Positions 5,510 through 15,453 are shown, numbered from the stretch's first letter. The stretch: DNA of 64,000 nucleotides from Massilia sp. Root133 (GCF_001426525.1 NZ_LMEW01000031.1:123711-187710), one strand, 5' to 3'. Numbers and translations: made by a program. Notes: generated by a model from the sequence alone, not told the origin.

Positions 5510-8500
5510 GTGTCCTGGAAACCCGAACTCCTCCCGTCAGTCAACCAAGCGCTGCGGCGCATGCTGTGCGGCCTGCTGCTGGCCTGCGTGTGCTCGCTGG
5601 CGCTGGCGGGCAGTCCGCGCAGCCTGCGTTTCGAGCGCATCGGGCTGGAAGAAGGACTGTCGCAGGAATCCGTCCTCGCGATCCTGCAGGATCACGACGG
5701 CTTCATGTGGTTCGGCACGCAGGCGGGCCTGAACCGCTTCGACGGCTACCGCAACCAGGTCTTCCGCAACGACCCCAACGACCCGGCCAGCCTGGCCGAC
5801 AACTACGTGCAGGCCGCGTACGAGGATAGCCAGAACCGGCTGTGGTTCGGCACGCGCGGCGGGCTCGCACGGTTCGATCCCGCGAGCCGCAAGTTCATCC
5901 GGCTGCCCCTGCTGGCCGGCACGGAACCCAATGCGCGCAACAGCGCCGTCACCGCGATCATCGGCGACGGCGCCAACGGCCTGTGGGTCGGCACCAGCGA
6001 CGGCATCGTGCACGTCGATCCGGCGGCGGGCGCGCTGCGCACGCTGCGCCACGATGGCCGGGATCCCGGCAGCCTGCGCGACGACCGCGTCACGGCGCTC
6101 GCCCTCGACCCGCGCGGCGGGCTGTGGGTCGGCACCGGCGTCGGTCTCGACCACCTGCCGGCGGGCGCCACCCGCTTCGCCCATTACGACATCGACACCG
6201 GCAAGCGCAATGCGGTCGCCGCGTTGTCGATGGGCCCGCGCGACACGCTGTGGATCGGCACCGACGCCGGCCTGGAAGCGTGGCGCATCGGCCAGGGTGC
6301 GCCGCAGCGCCACCATGTCGGCGCCGACGAAGGCATGGACGACGGCCGCGTGCAGTCGCTGTACCACGACCAGGGCAACACGCTGTGGGTGGGCACGGAA
6401 CTCGACGGCCTCAAATGGCGCGACCCCACGACCGGGCGCTTCATCGGCTACACCAGCCAGCCCCTCGATCGCCACACGCTGTCCGACAACCGCGTCATGG
6501 CGATCTGGGTGGACCGCACGGGGACGCTGTGGGCGGGCACGATGTTCGGCGGCGTCAGTCGCGCGGACCTCGCCAGCGGCGGCTTTTCCCGCTTCGCGCT
6601 GTTGCCGGGGCAGGTGGCGGACCCGCGCAGCGCGCGCAAGATCCGCAGCATCGCCGTCGGCGCCGACGGCCGCCTGTGGCTGGGCACGACCGGCGGCGGC
6701 ATCCTGCACCTCGATCCGGAGAGCGGCCGCGTGGAGATGCTGCGCCACGATCCGCACGACGCCGCCAGCCTGCCGGACGACACGGTCAACAGCGTGCTGC
6801 CGGGACGGGGGCGCTTGTGGGTTGGCTCGCCCAGCGGCCTGTCGTGGCGCGATCCGGCGACCGGCCGGTTTACATCCGTGCCGCTGGGGCGCGAGGCGGG
6901 CGCCAACTGGGTCCAGGCGCTCACGCTCGACCGCACCGGCGCGCTGTGGATCGTCACGCGCGGCGGCCTGTTCATGCTGGAGGCGGACGGCACGCTGCAC
7001 GGCTGGCGTCACGATCCGGCGAATCCGGCCAGCCTGGGCGACAACTATGGCTTCGCCGCGTTCGAGGACCGTGCCGGCACGATCTGGATCGGCACGGAGA
7101 ATGGCCTCGACCGTTACGACCGCGCGACGAACACGTTCACGCACTTCCGCCACGACGCGCGCGACCCCGCGAGCCTGGGCCACAACCGCGTCTATTATCT
7201 GCAGGAGTCCGCGCGCGGCGACCTGTGGGTCGGCACGGCGGGCGGCCTGCACCGCATGCAGCGGGAGCCCGGCGGCAAGACGGCGTTCCGCAGATTTCCC
7301 GTCGCACCCACGCGCGAGCAGGTGCCGATCGGCGGCATCCTCGAAGACGGCAACGGCCAGATCTGGGTCAGCACGACGACGGGCCTGACCCGCGTCGATC
7401 CGGAGACGGGGCGCTACAAGAACTACGCGGCCAGGGACGGCCTGACGGACGGCTCGTACTTCGTCGGCTCGGCGGCGCGCGGCGCGGACGGCGAGCTGCA
7501 TTTCGGCGGCATCAACGGCATGACGTCGTTCCAGCCGGAAGACATCCACGACAACCCGTTCCCGCCCGCAGTCGTCATCACCGACTTCCTCGTGTTCAAC
7601 CGGCCGCGCGCGCTGCCCGTCGCCGTCGACCGCCTGCGCGCCATCCGCCTGAGCCACCGCGATTCCGTGTTCACCCTGGAATTCGCCGCGTTGCACTACG
7701 CCGATCCGCAGGCGAACCGCTATGCCTACCGGCTGCTCGGCTTCGACCAGGACTGGACCGAGACGGACGCCCGCAAGCGCTTCGCCACCTACACGAACCT
7801 CGATCCGGGCGAGTACGTGTTCGAGGTGAAGGCCGCCAACAAGGACGGCGTGTGGAGCGAACGTCCGGCTACCCTGAACATCTCGATCCCGCCCCCGTTC
7901 TGGATGACGTGGTGGTTCCGCCTGCTCGTGGCGACCGTGCTGGCGACCATCGCCGTCGCGCTGTACCGCTTGCGCGTGCGCGCGCTGGTGCAGCAGAAGG
8001 CGCGCCTGGAACGCCAGGTCGGCGCGCGCACGGCGGAACTGGTGTTGCAGAAGGAGCAGGCGGAAAAGCGCAAGCAGGAGGCCGAGGCGCAACAGGAAGC
8101 GGTGGAGCAGGCGCGCCGCAACATCGCGCTGCTGTCCGACATCGGGCGCGAACTGACGGCGAACCTCGACGGCGAGGCGATCATGGCCAACGTGTACGGC
8201 CAGGTGCGCCAGTTGATGGACGCGCCGCTGTTCGCGATCGGCGTGGCGCGCGTGGACGGGCCGATCGACTACCCGTACGTCGTCGCCGACGGCCGCCGCG
8301 TGCCCGAACAGGGACGCTTGCCCGCGCGCGTGCGCGGCCTGGGCGAATACTGCCTCGCGACGGGCGAGGAGATCCTGATCGGCGACCTGGCGCGCGACTA
8401 CGCCCGGTTCGCGGGACTCGTGCGCGACGTGCTGGGTGCGGATCCGGCCAGCACGGACGCCGACACGCCGCCGGCGCCGCGCTCGCTGATGTTCGTGCCG

Positions 8501-9415
8501 ATCCTCGTGGGCCAGCGCGTGCTGGGCGTGATCACGGTGCAGAGCGGCCGGCCGGGCGCGTACCAGAACGTGCAGCTCGACATGCTGAGCACCCTGGCGT
8601 CCTATGTCGGCGTCGCGCTGGACAATGCGGACGCCTACCGCCAGCTGAAGGAAACCCAGGCCCAGCTGGCCGCGCGCGAAAAACTCGCGTCGCTCGGCTC
8701 CCTCGTCGCGGGCGTCGCGCACGAATTGAACACCCCGATCGGCAACAGCCTGCTGATGGCCAGCACCCTGGAAGAAAAGACGAACGCGCTGGCCGACCGC
8801 TTCGCGCACAACGCGCTGAAGAAATCGGACCTGGAGACGTGGATCGCGGCGGCGCGCGAAGCGGCGGGCCTCATCGTGCGCAGCCTGCACGGCGCGGCCG
8901 ACCTCGTGAACAGCTTCAAGCAGGTTTCGGTGGACCAGGCCAGCACGCAGCGGCGCCGCTTCGACCTGGACCAGGCCTGCCACGAGATCGCGGCGACGAT
9001 GATGAACCAGGTGCGCCGGGCCGGTCACACGCTCGACCTGCAGGTCCCGGCCGGCATTGCGATGGACAGCTATCCCGGCCCGTTCGGCCAGGTCGTCATC
9101 AACTTCATCAACAACGCGCTGCTGCACGCGTTCGACGCGCCAGGCGGCCACATGCGCATCGATGCCCGGCCGCTGGACGGCGACCGCGTGCGCATCGAAT
9201 TCGCCGACGACGGCCGCGGCATCGCGCCGGAGCACTTGTCGCGCATCTTCGATCCATTCTTCACGACGCGCATGGGACAGGGCGGCACGGGCCTCGGCCT
9301 CAACATCGCCTACAACCTCGTGACCACGCTGCTGCAGGGGACGATCCGGGTCGAGAGCCGGCCCGGCCACGGCACGGTGTTCATCATCGAGCTGCCGCTG
9401 CGGGCGGACGGTTAG
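5510..9415 (+). CDS. Two-component sensor histidine kinase with beta-propeller periplasmic sensor
   Basis: This 1301-residue membrane sensor belongs to the Reg_prop/Y_Y_Y class common in carbohydrate-sensing systems. After a hydrophobic N-terminus (about 18-34) come about a dozen propeller blades with the repeat (L/M)WFGT..GL.R.D (about 40-690), a Y_Y_Y domain (about 705-790), one membrane helix (about 799-823), a coiled coil, a GAF domain (about 870-1045), the phospho-acceptor segment with His1071 in HELNTP, and a HATPase (about 1165-1298; N box NFINNA, G boxes DDGRGI and GGTGLGLN). No receiver domain follows. The listed start is GTG; a TAGATT box at 5498-5503 would put the transcript start there, so ATG 5561 (16 residues before the predicted cleavage) is a serious alternative. 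It converges on and overlaps the next gene by 4 bp. Confidence 0.93.
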   Translation: MSWKPELLPSVNQALRRMLCGLLLACVCSLALAGSPRSLRFERIGLEEGLSQESVLAILQDHDGFMWFGTQAGLNRFDGYRNQVFRNDPNDPASLADNYVQAAYEDSQNRLWFGTRGGLARFDPASRKFIRLPLLAGTEPNARNSAVTAIIGDGANGLWVGTSDGIVHVDPAAGALRTLRHDGRDPGSLRDDRVTALALDPRGGLWVGTGVGLDHLPAGATRFAHYDIDTGKRNAVAALSMGPRDTLWIGTDAGLEAWRIGQGAPQRHHVGADEGMDDGRVQSLYHDQGNTLWVGTELDGLKWRDPTTGRFIGYTSQPLDRHTLSDNRVMAIWVDRTGTLWAGTMFGGVSRADLASGGFSRFALLPGQVADPRSARKIRSIAVGADGRLWLGTTGGGILHLDPESGRVEMLRHDPHDAASLPDDTVNSVLPGRGRLWVGSPSGLSWRDPATGRFTSVPLGREAGANWVQALTLDRTGALWIVTRGGLFMLEADGTLHGWRHDPANPASLGDNYGFAAFEDRAGTIWIGTENGLDRYDRATNTFTHFRHDARDPASLGHNRVYYLQESARGDLWVGTAGGLHRMQREPGGKTAFRRFPVAPTREQVPIGGILEDGNGQIWVSTTTGLTRVDPETGRYKNYAARDGLTDGSYFVGSAARGADGELHFGGINGMTSFQPEDIHDNPFPPAVVITDFLVFNRPRALPVAVDRLRAIRLSHRDSVFTLEFAALHYADPQANRYAYRLLGFDQDWTETDARKRFATYTNLDPGEYVFEVKAANKDGVWSERPATLNISIPPPFWMTWWFRLLVATVLATIAVALYRLRVRALVQQKARLERQVGARTAELVLQKEQAEKRKQEAEAQQEAVEQARRNIALLSDIGRELTANLDGEAIMANVYGQVRQLMDAPLFAIGVARVDGPIDYPYVVADGRRVPEQGRLPARVRGLGEYCLATGEEILIGDLARDYARFAGLVRDVLGADPASTDADTPPAPRSLMFVPILVGQRVLGVITVQSGRPGAYQNVQLDMLSTLASYVGVALDNADAYRQLKETQAQLAAREKLASLGSLVAGVAHELNTPIGNSLLMASTLEEKTNALADRFAHNALKKSDLETWIAAAREAAGLIVRSLHGAADLVNSFKQVSVDQASTQRRRFDLDQACHEIAATMMNQVRRAGHTLDLQVPAGIAMDSYPGPFGQVVINFINNALLHAFDAPGGHMRIDARPLDGDRVRIEFADDGRGIAPEHLSRIFDPFFTTRMGQGGTGLGLNIAYNLVTTLLQGTIRVESRPGHGTVFIIELPLRADG

Positions 9416-10356
9416 ACCACGTTGGTCGGCTTCCCGGCCACCCACGCCTCGAGATTATCGACCAGCATGTCGGCCAGCGTCTGCATCGCGCCGCCGCTGG
9501 CCCACGCCACGTGCGGCGTCAGCACGAAGTTCGGCAGACGCAGCCGCAAGAGCGGATTGTCGGGCACGGGCGGCTCCTTGCTCAGGACGTCGAACCCGGC
9601 GCCGGCGATCGTGCCTTCCGTGAGCGCCCGCGCCAGCGCCGCTTCGTCGACGAGGCCGCCGCGCGCCGTGTTGACCAGGATGGCGCTCTTCTTCATGGCC
9701 GCGAGCTCGCGTGGTCCGATCATGTGGCGGGTCTGGTCCGTGAGCGGCAGGTGCAGGCTGACGACGTCCGACGTGGCCAGCAGCTCGTCCAGCGGCAGCT
9801 GCACGACGTCCGTGTCCGCCACGGGCGAACGCGACGTGACGGCGACGTCCATGCCGAACGCGCGCGCGATCTGGGCGACGCGGCGCCCCAGCGCGCCATA
9901 GCCGACGATGCCGAGGCGGCTGCCGGCCAGGTCGCCGATCGGGTGGTCGAGCAGGCAGAAACGCGTCGACGCCTCCCAACGCCCGTCCTCGACGTCGGCC
10001 ACGTAGGCGCGCAGGTTGCGGCGCACGGCGAGGATCAGCGCGAAGCAGTGTTCGGGCACCGAGACCAGCGAGTAGTTGCGGATGTTCGCGACGACGATGC
10101 CCCGTTCGCGGCAGGCGGCGAGGTCCACGTTGTCCGTGCCCGTCGCGGCCACGGCGATCATCTTCAGGTCCGGCAGTTGCGCGATCGCGTCCGCGCGCAG
10201 CGGCACCTTGTTCGTGATGGCGATGGTGGCGCCGCGCAGGCGTTCGACGACCTCGTTCGCGTTCGTGGCGGGGTAGTCGCGCCAGCGGTGCTCGAAGGAG
10301 GGTTTGCGGATGTTCGCGATCAGGCTGTCGCGATCGAGGAAGACGATGTCGTGCAT
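9412..10356 (-). CDS. D-2-hydroxyacid dehydrogenase (NAD(P)-dependent)
   Basis: This 314-residue cytosolic oxidoreductase reduces 2-keto acids such as hydroxypyruvate or glyoxylate to D-2-hydroxyacids, or the reverse. The Rossmann motif GYGALGRRVA is near residues 151-160, and the family patterns for the Arg (NTARGGLVDEAAL), Glu and His (LTPHVAWAS) catalytic residues are present. Length and motifs fit the glycerate dehydrogenase/hydroxypyruvate reductase branch, but the exact substrate cannot be read. It is convergent with the sensor kinase gene, overlapping it by 4 bp. Confidence 0.92.
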   Translation of the reverse strand: MHDIVFLDRDSLIANIRKPSFEHRWRDYPATNANEVVERLRGATIAITNKVPLRADAIAQLPDLKMIAVAATGTDNVDLAACRERGIVVANIRNYSLVSVPEHCFALILAVRRNLRAYVADVEDGRWEASTRFCLLDHPIGDLAGSRLGIVGYGALGRRVAQIARAFGMDVAVTSRSPVADTDVVQLPLDELLATSDVVSLHLPLTDQTRHMIGPRELAAMKKSAILVNTARGGLVDEAALARALTEGTIAGAGFDVLSKEPPVPDNPLLRLRLPNFVLTPHVAWASGGAMQTLADMLVDNLEAWVAGKPTNVV

Positions 10357-10400
10357 GGTAGTCCCGGCTGATAACGGACTGCCATTGTAGATCGCGGACG

Positions 10401-10427
10401 AAAAAAAGACAGGGCGAACCCTGTCTT
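10401..10427 (-). terminator. Terminator of the Ala/Lys-rich protein gene
   Basis: A 9-bp stem AAGACAGGG/CCCTGTCTT with loop CGAA and seven T on the minus strand, 45 bp past the stop codon. Confidence 0.9.
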
Positions 10428-10472
10428 CGGAGGATGGAGGGGCTTGAGCCGGTTATGCGCTGCCGGAGGGGC

Positions 10473-10802
10473 TTACTTGGCAGCGGCGGCTTTCTGGTCT
10501 GCGTGTGCCTCGGCCTTGTCGGCTGCGGCTTCCGCCTTGGCTTTGGCGGCTTTCTTGTGTGCTTTGGCTTTCGTCTTCGCGGCGTCTGCCTTGGCGACGG
10601 CGACGTCCGCATTGGCTTCCGCGGCTTTCTTCTCCAGCTTCGCGTCCGCTTTCACGTCGGCCTTTTCTTCCTTGGCTTCCGCCTTCGCGGCCTTCTTGTC
10701 GGCCTTCATTTCTGCATGGGTCGTGGCCGGGGTGGCGGTCGTCTGGGCGTACACCGAGGTGGCGAACAGGCCTGCGATCAGGGTGGCGACGATTTTGTTC
10801 AT
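10473..10802 (-). CDS. Exported Ala/Lys-rich low-complexity protein
   Basis: This 109-residue protein has a clear signal peptide (MNKIVATLIAGLFATSVYAQ). The rest is almost only Ala, Lys, Glu and Asp in AxKA-type repeats, reminiscent of histone-H1-like or AlgP-like tails, and would form a long charged helix. Because it is exported it is unlikely to bind DNA; an envelope or periplasmic stress role is possible but not shown. The ribosome site AAGGAA precedes the ATG. The gene is monocistronic with its own strong terminator. Confidence 0.85.
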   Translation of the reverse strand: MNKIVATLIAGLFATSVYAQTTATPATTHAEMKADKKAAKAEAKEEKADVKADAKLEKKAAEANADVAVAKADAAKTKAKAHKKAAKAKAEAAADKAEAHADQKAAAAK

Positions 10803-10932
10803 GGCGGTGTTTCCTTCAGGTGTCGTTAAGGGGTGCTACTGGGCCAGAAACGCGGCCGTGCAGCGGGTGGTTGACGATGCTTTACATCCCGTTACAAGTG
10901 TACGTACGGAAATCCTTTTGTCGGAACGATGT

Positions 10933-10961
10933 TTGACAGTGGAAATCATTCGAACGATACT
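10933..10961 (+). promoter_or_regulatory. Promoter of the M28 peptidase gene
   Basis: TTGACA (10933-10938), a 17-bp spacer and GATACT (10956-10961), about 50 bp upstream of the GTG start. Confidence 0.65.
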
Positions 10962-11013
10962 TTGGCGGCACTATCCGTGCCCATCCAATAATTCGACGCC
11001 CAAGAGACCGCTC

Positions 11014-12684
11014 GTGAGACCACAAACTTCCCTCCGTACCACCCTGACCGCCATCGCGCTCGCCACCGCGGCGCTGGCGGCCCACGCCGCAGACGCCGTC
11101 CACATCGATCCGAAAATCCTGTCGCAGGACGTGAAAGTCCTGTCGTCCGACGAGTTCGAAGGCCGCGGCCCGAACACGGCCGGCGAGACGAAGACCGTCA
11201 ACTACATCATCGACCAGTTCAAGCAGGCCGGCCTGCAGCCGGGCGGCGACCTCGTCGACGGCAAGCGCGGCTGGACGCAGGACGTCCCGCTGGGCCGCTT
11301 CGAGATCAGCGGCCCGGTCGACGTGTCCGTGACGGCCGGCGGCACCACGAAGACCTTCACGCAGGGTAACGAAGTCGCCGTGCGCGCCGCGATGACGGGC
11401 GCGAAGAGCGTCGACTTCAAGAATGCGCCGCTCGTGTTCGTCGGCTATGGCGTGACGGCACCGGAACGCAAGTGGGACGACTTCAAGGGCCAGGACCTGA
11501 AGGGCAAGCTGGCCGTCGTGCTGATCAACGATCCGGACTTCGAGACGGGCAAGGGCGACTTCGGCGGCAAGGCCATGACCTACTACGGCCGCTGGACCTA
11601 TAAATTCGAGGAACTGGCCCGCCGCGGCGCGCTCGGCACGCTGATCGTGCACGAGACCGCGCCGGCATCGTACGGCTGGGCCACGGTGAAGAATTCGAAC
11701 ACGAACGTCCAGTACGACATCGTGCGCAAGAACCCGTTGGAAGCGCACGCGCCGGTGGAAGCGTGGATCCAGCGCGACGTCGCCGTCGACCTGTTCAAGC
11801 GCGCCGGCCTGGACTTCGACAAGCTCAAGAAGCAGGCGCAGGCCCGCACGTTCAAGCCGGTCGAGCTGAAGGGCGTGACGATGTCCGCGCACTACGCGGT
11901 CGACGCCAAGGTCATCACGTCGAAGAACGTGCTGGCCGTGCGTCCGGGCAGCGAGCACCCGGACCAGGTCGTGATCTATAGCGGCCACTGGGACCACCTG
12001 GGCGTGGGCCTGCCGGACGCGAAGGGCGACAAGATCTACAACGGCGCCGTCGACAACGCCACCGGCATCGCCGCGCTGCTGGAACTGGGCCGCGCCTATG
12101 CCAAGGCCCCGGCACCGAAACGCAGCGTCGTCTTCCTCGCCGTGACGGCGGAAGAGAAGGGCCTGCTGGGCTCGGAATACTACGCGAACAACCCGGTCTA
12201 CCCGCTGGGCAAGACGGTCGGCGTGATCAATATGGACGCGCTGAGCCCGTACGGCCCGTCGCGCGACTTCACGATCTCCGGCAGCGCCAAGCTCGACCTG
12301 CTCGACCGGCTGGTCGCGAAGGCCAGGCAGAACGGCATCCGCTACTCGGCCGATCCGAAACCGGAAGCGGGCCACTTCTTCCGTTCCGACCACTTCCCGT
12401 TCGCCAAGCACGGCGTCCCGGCGATCTCGTTCGGTTCGGGCGAGGACTGGGAGCAGGGCGGCGTCGCAGCGGGCAAGGCCGCCGAGGACAAATACGTGTC
12501 CGTCGCGTACCACCAGCCGGCCGACGAATGGAGCGCCTCGTGGCCGTTCACCGGCATGGCGCGCGACCTCGGCGTGCTGTACTCGGTGGGCCGCGACCTG
12601 GCCGATTCGGGCGCCTGGCCGAACTGGTCGAAGGACTCCGAGTTCCGCGCGGCGCGCGACGCGAGCGCATCGGAGCGCAAATAA
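11014..12684 (+). CDS. Exported M28-family zinc aminopeptidase with PA domain
   Basis: This 556-residue secreted or periplasmic metallopeptidase is likely an aminopeptidase. The start is GTG 11014, preceded by AAGAGA and opening a signal peptide (to about residue 25, AHA-ADA). A PA insert domain lies at about 130-280. The dinuclear zinc site is complete: SGHWDHLG (His, Asp), NGAVDNATG (bridging Asp), TAEEKGLLGS (catalytic Glu and ligand Glu), INMDAL (Asp) and RSDHFPF (His). It is a single gene between its own promoter and ligD. Confidence 0.94.
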   Translation: MRPQTSLRTTLTAIALATAALAAHAADAVHIDPKILSQDVKVLSSDEFEGRGPNTAGETKTVNYIIDQFKQAGLQPGGDLVDGKRGWTQDVPLGRFEISGPVDVSVTAGGTTKTFTQGNEVAVRAAMTGAKSVDFKNAPLVFVGYGVTAPERKWDDFKGQDLKGKLAVVLINDPDFETGKGDFGGKAMTYYGRWTYKFEELARRGALGTLIVHETAPASYGWATVKNSNTNVQYDIVRKNPLEAHAPVEAWIQRDVAVDLFKRAGLDFDKLKKQAQARTFKPVELKGVTMSAHYAVDAKVITSKNVLAVRPGSEHPDQVVIYSGHWDHLGVGLPDAKGDKIYNGAVDNATGIAALLELGRAYAKAPAPKRSVVFLAVTAEEKGLLGSEYYANNPVYPLGKTVGVINMDALSPYGPSRDFTISGSAKLDLLDRLVAKARQNGIRYSADPKPEAGHFFRSDHFPFAKHGVPAISFGSGEDWEQGGVAAGKAAEDKYVSVAYHQPADEWSASWPFTGMARDLGVLYSVGRDLADSGAWPNWSKDSEFRAARDASASERK

Positions 12685-12757
12685 CGTGAGTTAGCTGGCG
12701 AACAGTCGCGTCTGCAGCTACTGCCTACACTAAGGCACACACTGTAGAGGTGATGCC

Positions 12758-15364
12758 ATGCCCGACCCGTTAAAGCTGTACAAGGCCAAGCGCGATTTCA
12801 AGATCACTGCCGAGCCCGCAGAGGGTGGGGAGGCCAGCAAAGGTCTTCTCACCTTCGTGATCCAGAAGCACTGGGCTTCGCGCCTGCATTACGATTTCCG
12901 TCTGGAACTGGACGGCGTCATGAAGAGCTGGGCCGTACCGAAAGGCCCCAGCTACGACACCCACGACCGCCGCATGGCCGTGCACGTGGAAGACCACCCC
13001 ATCTCGTATTCCGATTTCGAAGGCACGATCCCGCCGCACCAGTACGGCGCGGGCAAGGTCATCATCTGGGATAAAGGGACGTGGGAACCCGTCGGCGACC
13101 CGCGCCAGGGTTATGAAAAGGGCGAGATCAAGTTCGAGATGCACGGCCACAAGATGCACGGCCGCTGGGTCCTCGTGCGCCTGCGCGGCCACGAGGACGA
13201 CAAGCAGGAACCGTGGCTGCTCATCAAGGAAAACGACGAGTACGCGAAACCGGCCACCGAATTTTCCGTCGTCGACGAGTTCCCCGACAGCGTGAAGGAC
13301 CTGCCGATGCCGGAGCATGGCGCCGAGGTGAAGGTGGAGGAACTGAAGGCAGACAAGCCGGCGCCGAAAAAGGCGGCGCAGGCAAAGCGCGGCGCGATGC
13401 CCGCCGGCGCCGTCAAGGCCGACCTGCCCGAGACGCTGACGCCCGAACTGGCGACCCTCGTCGACGGCCCGCCCGCCGATCCGGAGAACTACATCTACGA
13501 GATCAAGTTCGACGGCTACCGCATGGTCACGCGCGTGCAGGGCAAGGACGTCCGCCTCGTCACCCGCAACGGCAACGACTGGACCGACAAGCTGAAACCG
13601 CTGCAGCAGGAGATCCGCCGGATGAAACTGCCGGACGGCTGGTACGACGGCGAGATCGTCGTCCACGACGAGAACGGCAAACCGAATTTCAACCTGCTGC
13701 AGCTGGCGTTCGACGGCTCCAACAGCGCGCAGATCGTCTACTTCCTATTCGACGCCCCCTACTTCAAGGGCTACGACCTGCGCGATGTGCGGCTCGACGA
13801 GCGCCGTCCGTTGCTGCAGGAGGCGCTGGCGGCGCGGCCGTCGGACACGGTGCGCTTCTCCGCAGAATTCGGCACGGACCCCGCGCAGCTCGTCGTGGCC
13901 GCGTGCCAGATCGGGCTGGAGGGTGTGATCGGCAAGCGCAAGGACTCGCGCTACGTCACGCGCCGCTCGCCCGAGTGGATCAAGCTGAAATGCGGCCAGC
14001 GCCAGGAATTCGTCATCGGCGGCTACACCGATCCGCATGGCGCCCGCACGGGCATCGGCTCGCTGCTGCTCGGTTACTACGACAAGGATGGCGTGCTGCG
14101 TTACGCGGGCAACTGCGGCAGCGGGTTCAACGGCGCCTCGCTGCGCCACATGCGCGAGGTGCTGGAAGCGATCGAGACGGACGAGAATCCATTCCCGCCG
14201 CGCGCCGTGCCGGGACGGACGAACCACTGGGTGAAGCCGGAGCTGGTCGCGGAAGTCAGCTTCTCTGAGTGGACGGCCACCGACTCCATCCGCCACCCCG
14301 TATTCCAGGGCCTGCGCAAGGACAAGCCGGCGAAGAGCGTCGTGCGCGAACTGCCCAAGCACATGCAGGAGGTCCCCGTGGAAAATGCGAAACCCGCCCT
14401 TAAACAGGCGACGAACAAGCGGACGACGAAGAAGGCCGAGCCGGAGAGCGGCCTGCCGGGCAATCTTCCCGCCACGTTCAAGGTGACGCACGGCGACCGC
14501 GTGATGGATGCGGAGAGCGGCGTCACGAAGGTCGAGATGGTGCGCTATTACGCGCTCGTCGGCGAGCTGATGATGGAACACCTGAAGGGCCGCCCCGTCT
14601 CGCTGGTGCGCGCGCCCGATGGCGTGGGCAAGGAGCTGTTCTTCCAGAAGCACGTCGTCGACACCGCGAAGATGCCCGGCGTCGCGCAGATGGACCAGGC
14701 GCTGGACCCGGACCACCCGCGCATGACGGAGATCGCGACGATCGAAGGCCTGCTGTCCAGCGCGCAGTGGAATGTCGTCGAGATCCACAGCCAGAACGCG
14801 ACGGCGAAACACTACGACACGCCGGACCGCATGGTGTTCGACCTCGACCCGGGCGAGGGCGTCGACTTTTCCAAGGTGCGGGAAGCGGCCCAGCTGATGC
14901 GCGCCTTCCTGCAGGAGCTGGGCCTGAACCCGTTCCTCAAGACGAGCGGCGGCAAGGGCTTGCACGTGGTCGTGCCGCTGAAGCCCAGGCTGGACTGGGA
15001 CACGGTGAAGGATTTCTCGCGCGCGATCGTGACCCACCTTGCGAAGACGATCCCGGACCGCTTCTCCGCCAAGAGCGGTGCGAAGAATCGCGTCGGCCGC
15101 ATCTTCATCGACTACCTGCGCAACGGCCGCGGGGCGACGACGGTGGCCGCGTGGTCGGCGCGCGCGCGGCCCGGCCTGGGCATCTCCGTGCCGGTGCGCT
15201 GGGAAGAACTGCCGAAGCTGAAGTCGGGCAGCCACTGGACCGTCAAGAACGTGCATACCCGGCTGGACGAGGGCAATGCGCCGTGGGCGGACTACGACAA
15301 GAGCGCGGTCACGCTCACCAAGGCCATGAAGGCGCTGGGGTTCAAGGCGGAAAAGAAAGAGTAG
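12758..15364 (+). CDS. ligD: ATP-dependent DNA ligase D (PE-LIG-POL)
   Basis: This 868-residue multifunctional enzyme of bacterial non-homologous end joining works with Ku on double-strand breaks. The order is the Pseudomonas type: 3'-phosphoesterase (about 1-190; HYDFRLELDG, SWAVPKGPS), ligase (about 220-545; nucleophile Lys250 in KFDGYR) and primase-polymerase (about 575-865; VFDLDPGEGVDF with the two metal-binding Asp). A ribosome site AGAGGTGA precedes the ATG. It is convergent with the ku operon across a REP pair at 15371-15453, so the two NHEJ genes are neighbours but not co-transcribed. Confidence 0.97.
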   Translation: MPDPLKLYKAKRDFKITAEPAEGGEASKGLLTFVIQKHWASRLHYDFRLELDGVMKSWAVPKGPSYDTHDRRMAVHVEDHPISYSDFEGTIPPHQYGAGKVIIWDKGTWEPVGDPRQGYEKGEIKFEMHGHKMHGRWVLVRLRGHEDDKQEPWLLIKENDEYAKPATEFSVVDEFPDSVKDLPMPEHGAEVKVEELKADKPAPKKAAQAKRGAMPAGAVKADLPETLTPELATLVDGPPADPENYIYEIKFDGYRMVTRVQGKDVRLVTRNGNDWTDKLKPLQQEIRRMKLPDGWYDGEIVVHDENGKPNFNLLQLAFDGSNSAQIVYFLFDAPYFKGYDLRDVRLDERRPLLQEALAARPSDTVRFSAEFGTDPAQLVVAACQIGLEGVIGKRKDSRYVTRRSPEWIKLKCGQRQEFVIGGYTDPHGARTGIGSLLLGYYDKDGVLRYAGNCGSGFNGASLRHMREVLEAIETDENPFPPRAVPGRTNHWVKPELVAEVSFSEWTATDSIRHPVFQGLRKDKPAKSVVRELPKHMQEVPVENAKPALKQATNKRTTKKAEPESGLPGNLPATFKVTHGDRVMDAESGVTKVEMVRYYALVGELMMEHLKGRPVSLVRAPDGVGKELFFQKHVVDTAKMPGVAQMDQALDPDHPRMTEIATIEGLLSSAQWNVVEIHSQNATAKHYDTPDRMVFDLDPGEGVDFSKVREAAQLMRAFLQELGLNPFLKTSGGKGLHVVVPLKPRLDWDTVKDFSRAIVTHLAKTIPDRFSAKSGAKNRVGRIFIDYLRNGRGATTVAAWSARARPGLGISVPVRWEELPKLKSGSHWTVKNVHTRLDEGNAPWADYDKSAVTLTKAMKALGFKAEKKE

Positions 15365-15370
15365 GGAGAC

Positions 15371-15453
15371 GCCGTCGTCCCCGCGCAGGCGGGGATCCAT
15401 GCTGAGTCTACATAAGTGGCTCAGTATGGGTTCCCGCTTTCGCGGGAACGACG
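15371..15453. repeat. REP-like inverted pair (copy 1)
   Basis: Two inverted units, GTCGTCCCCGCGCAGGCGGGG and CCCGCTTTCGCGGGAACGAC, flank a short spacer with ATGCTGA/TCAGTAT. The same family recurs at 29859-29961 and 32217-32317. It lies between convergent genes and may serve as a transcription stop. Its right half encodes the last residues of the membrane protein at 15421. Confidence 0.85.

Noticed and set aside
5537..9445. A 1302-codon open frame antisense to the sensor kinase
   Set aside because: It has Arg/Ala/Gln/His-rich composition, no family motifs, and mirrors the G+C-rich third-position pattern of the real gene; the plus-strand frame has clear propeller, GAF and kinase motifs.
5842..10371. 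A 1509-codon plus-strand open frame overlapping two genes
   Set aside because: Out-of-frame reading of the sensor kinase and antisense of the dehydrogenase; low-complexity RRP/RHR sequence with no domain.
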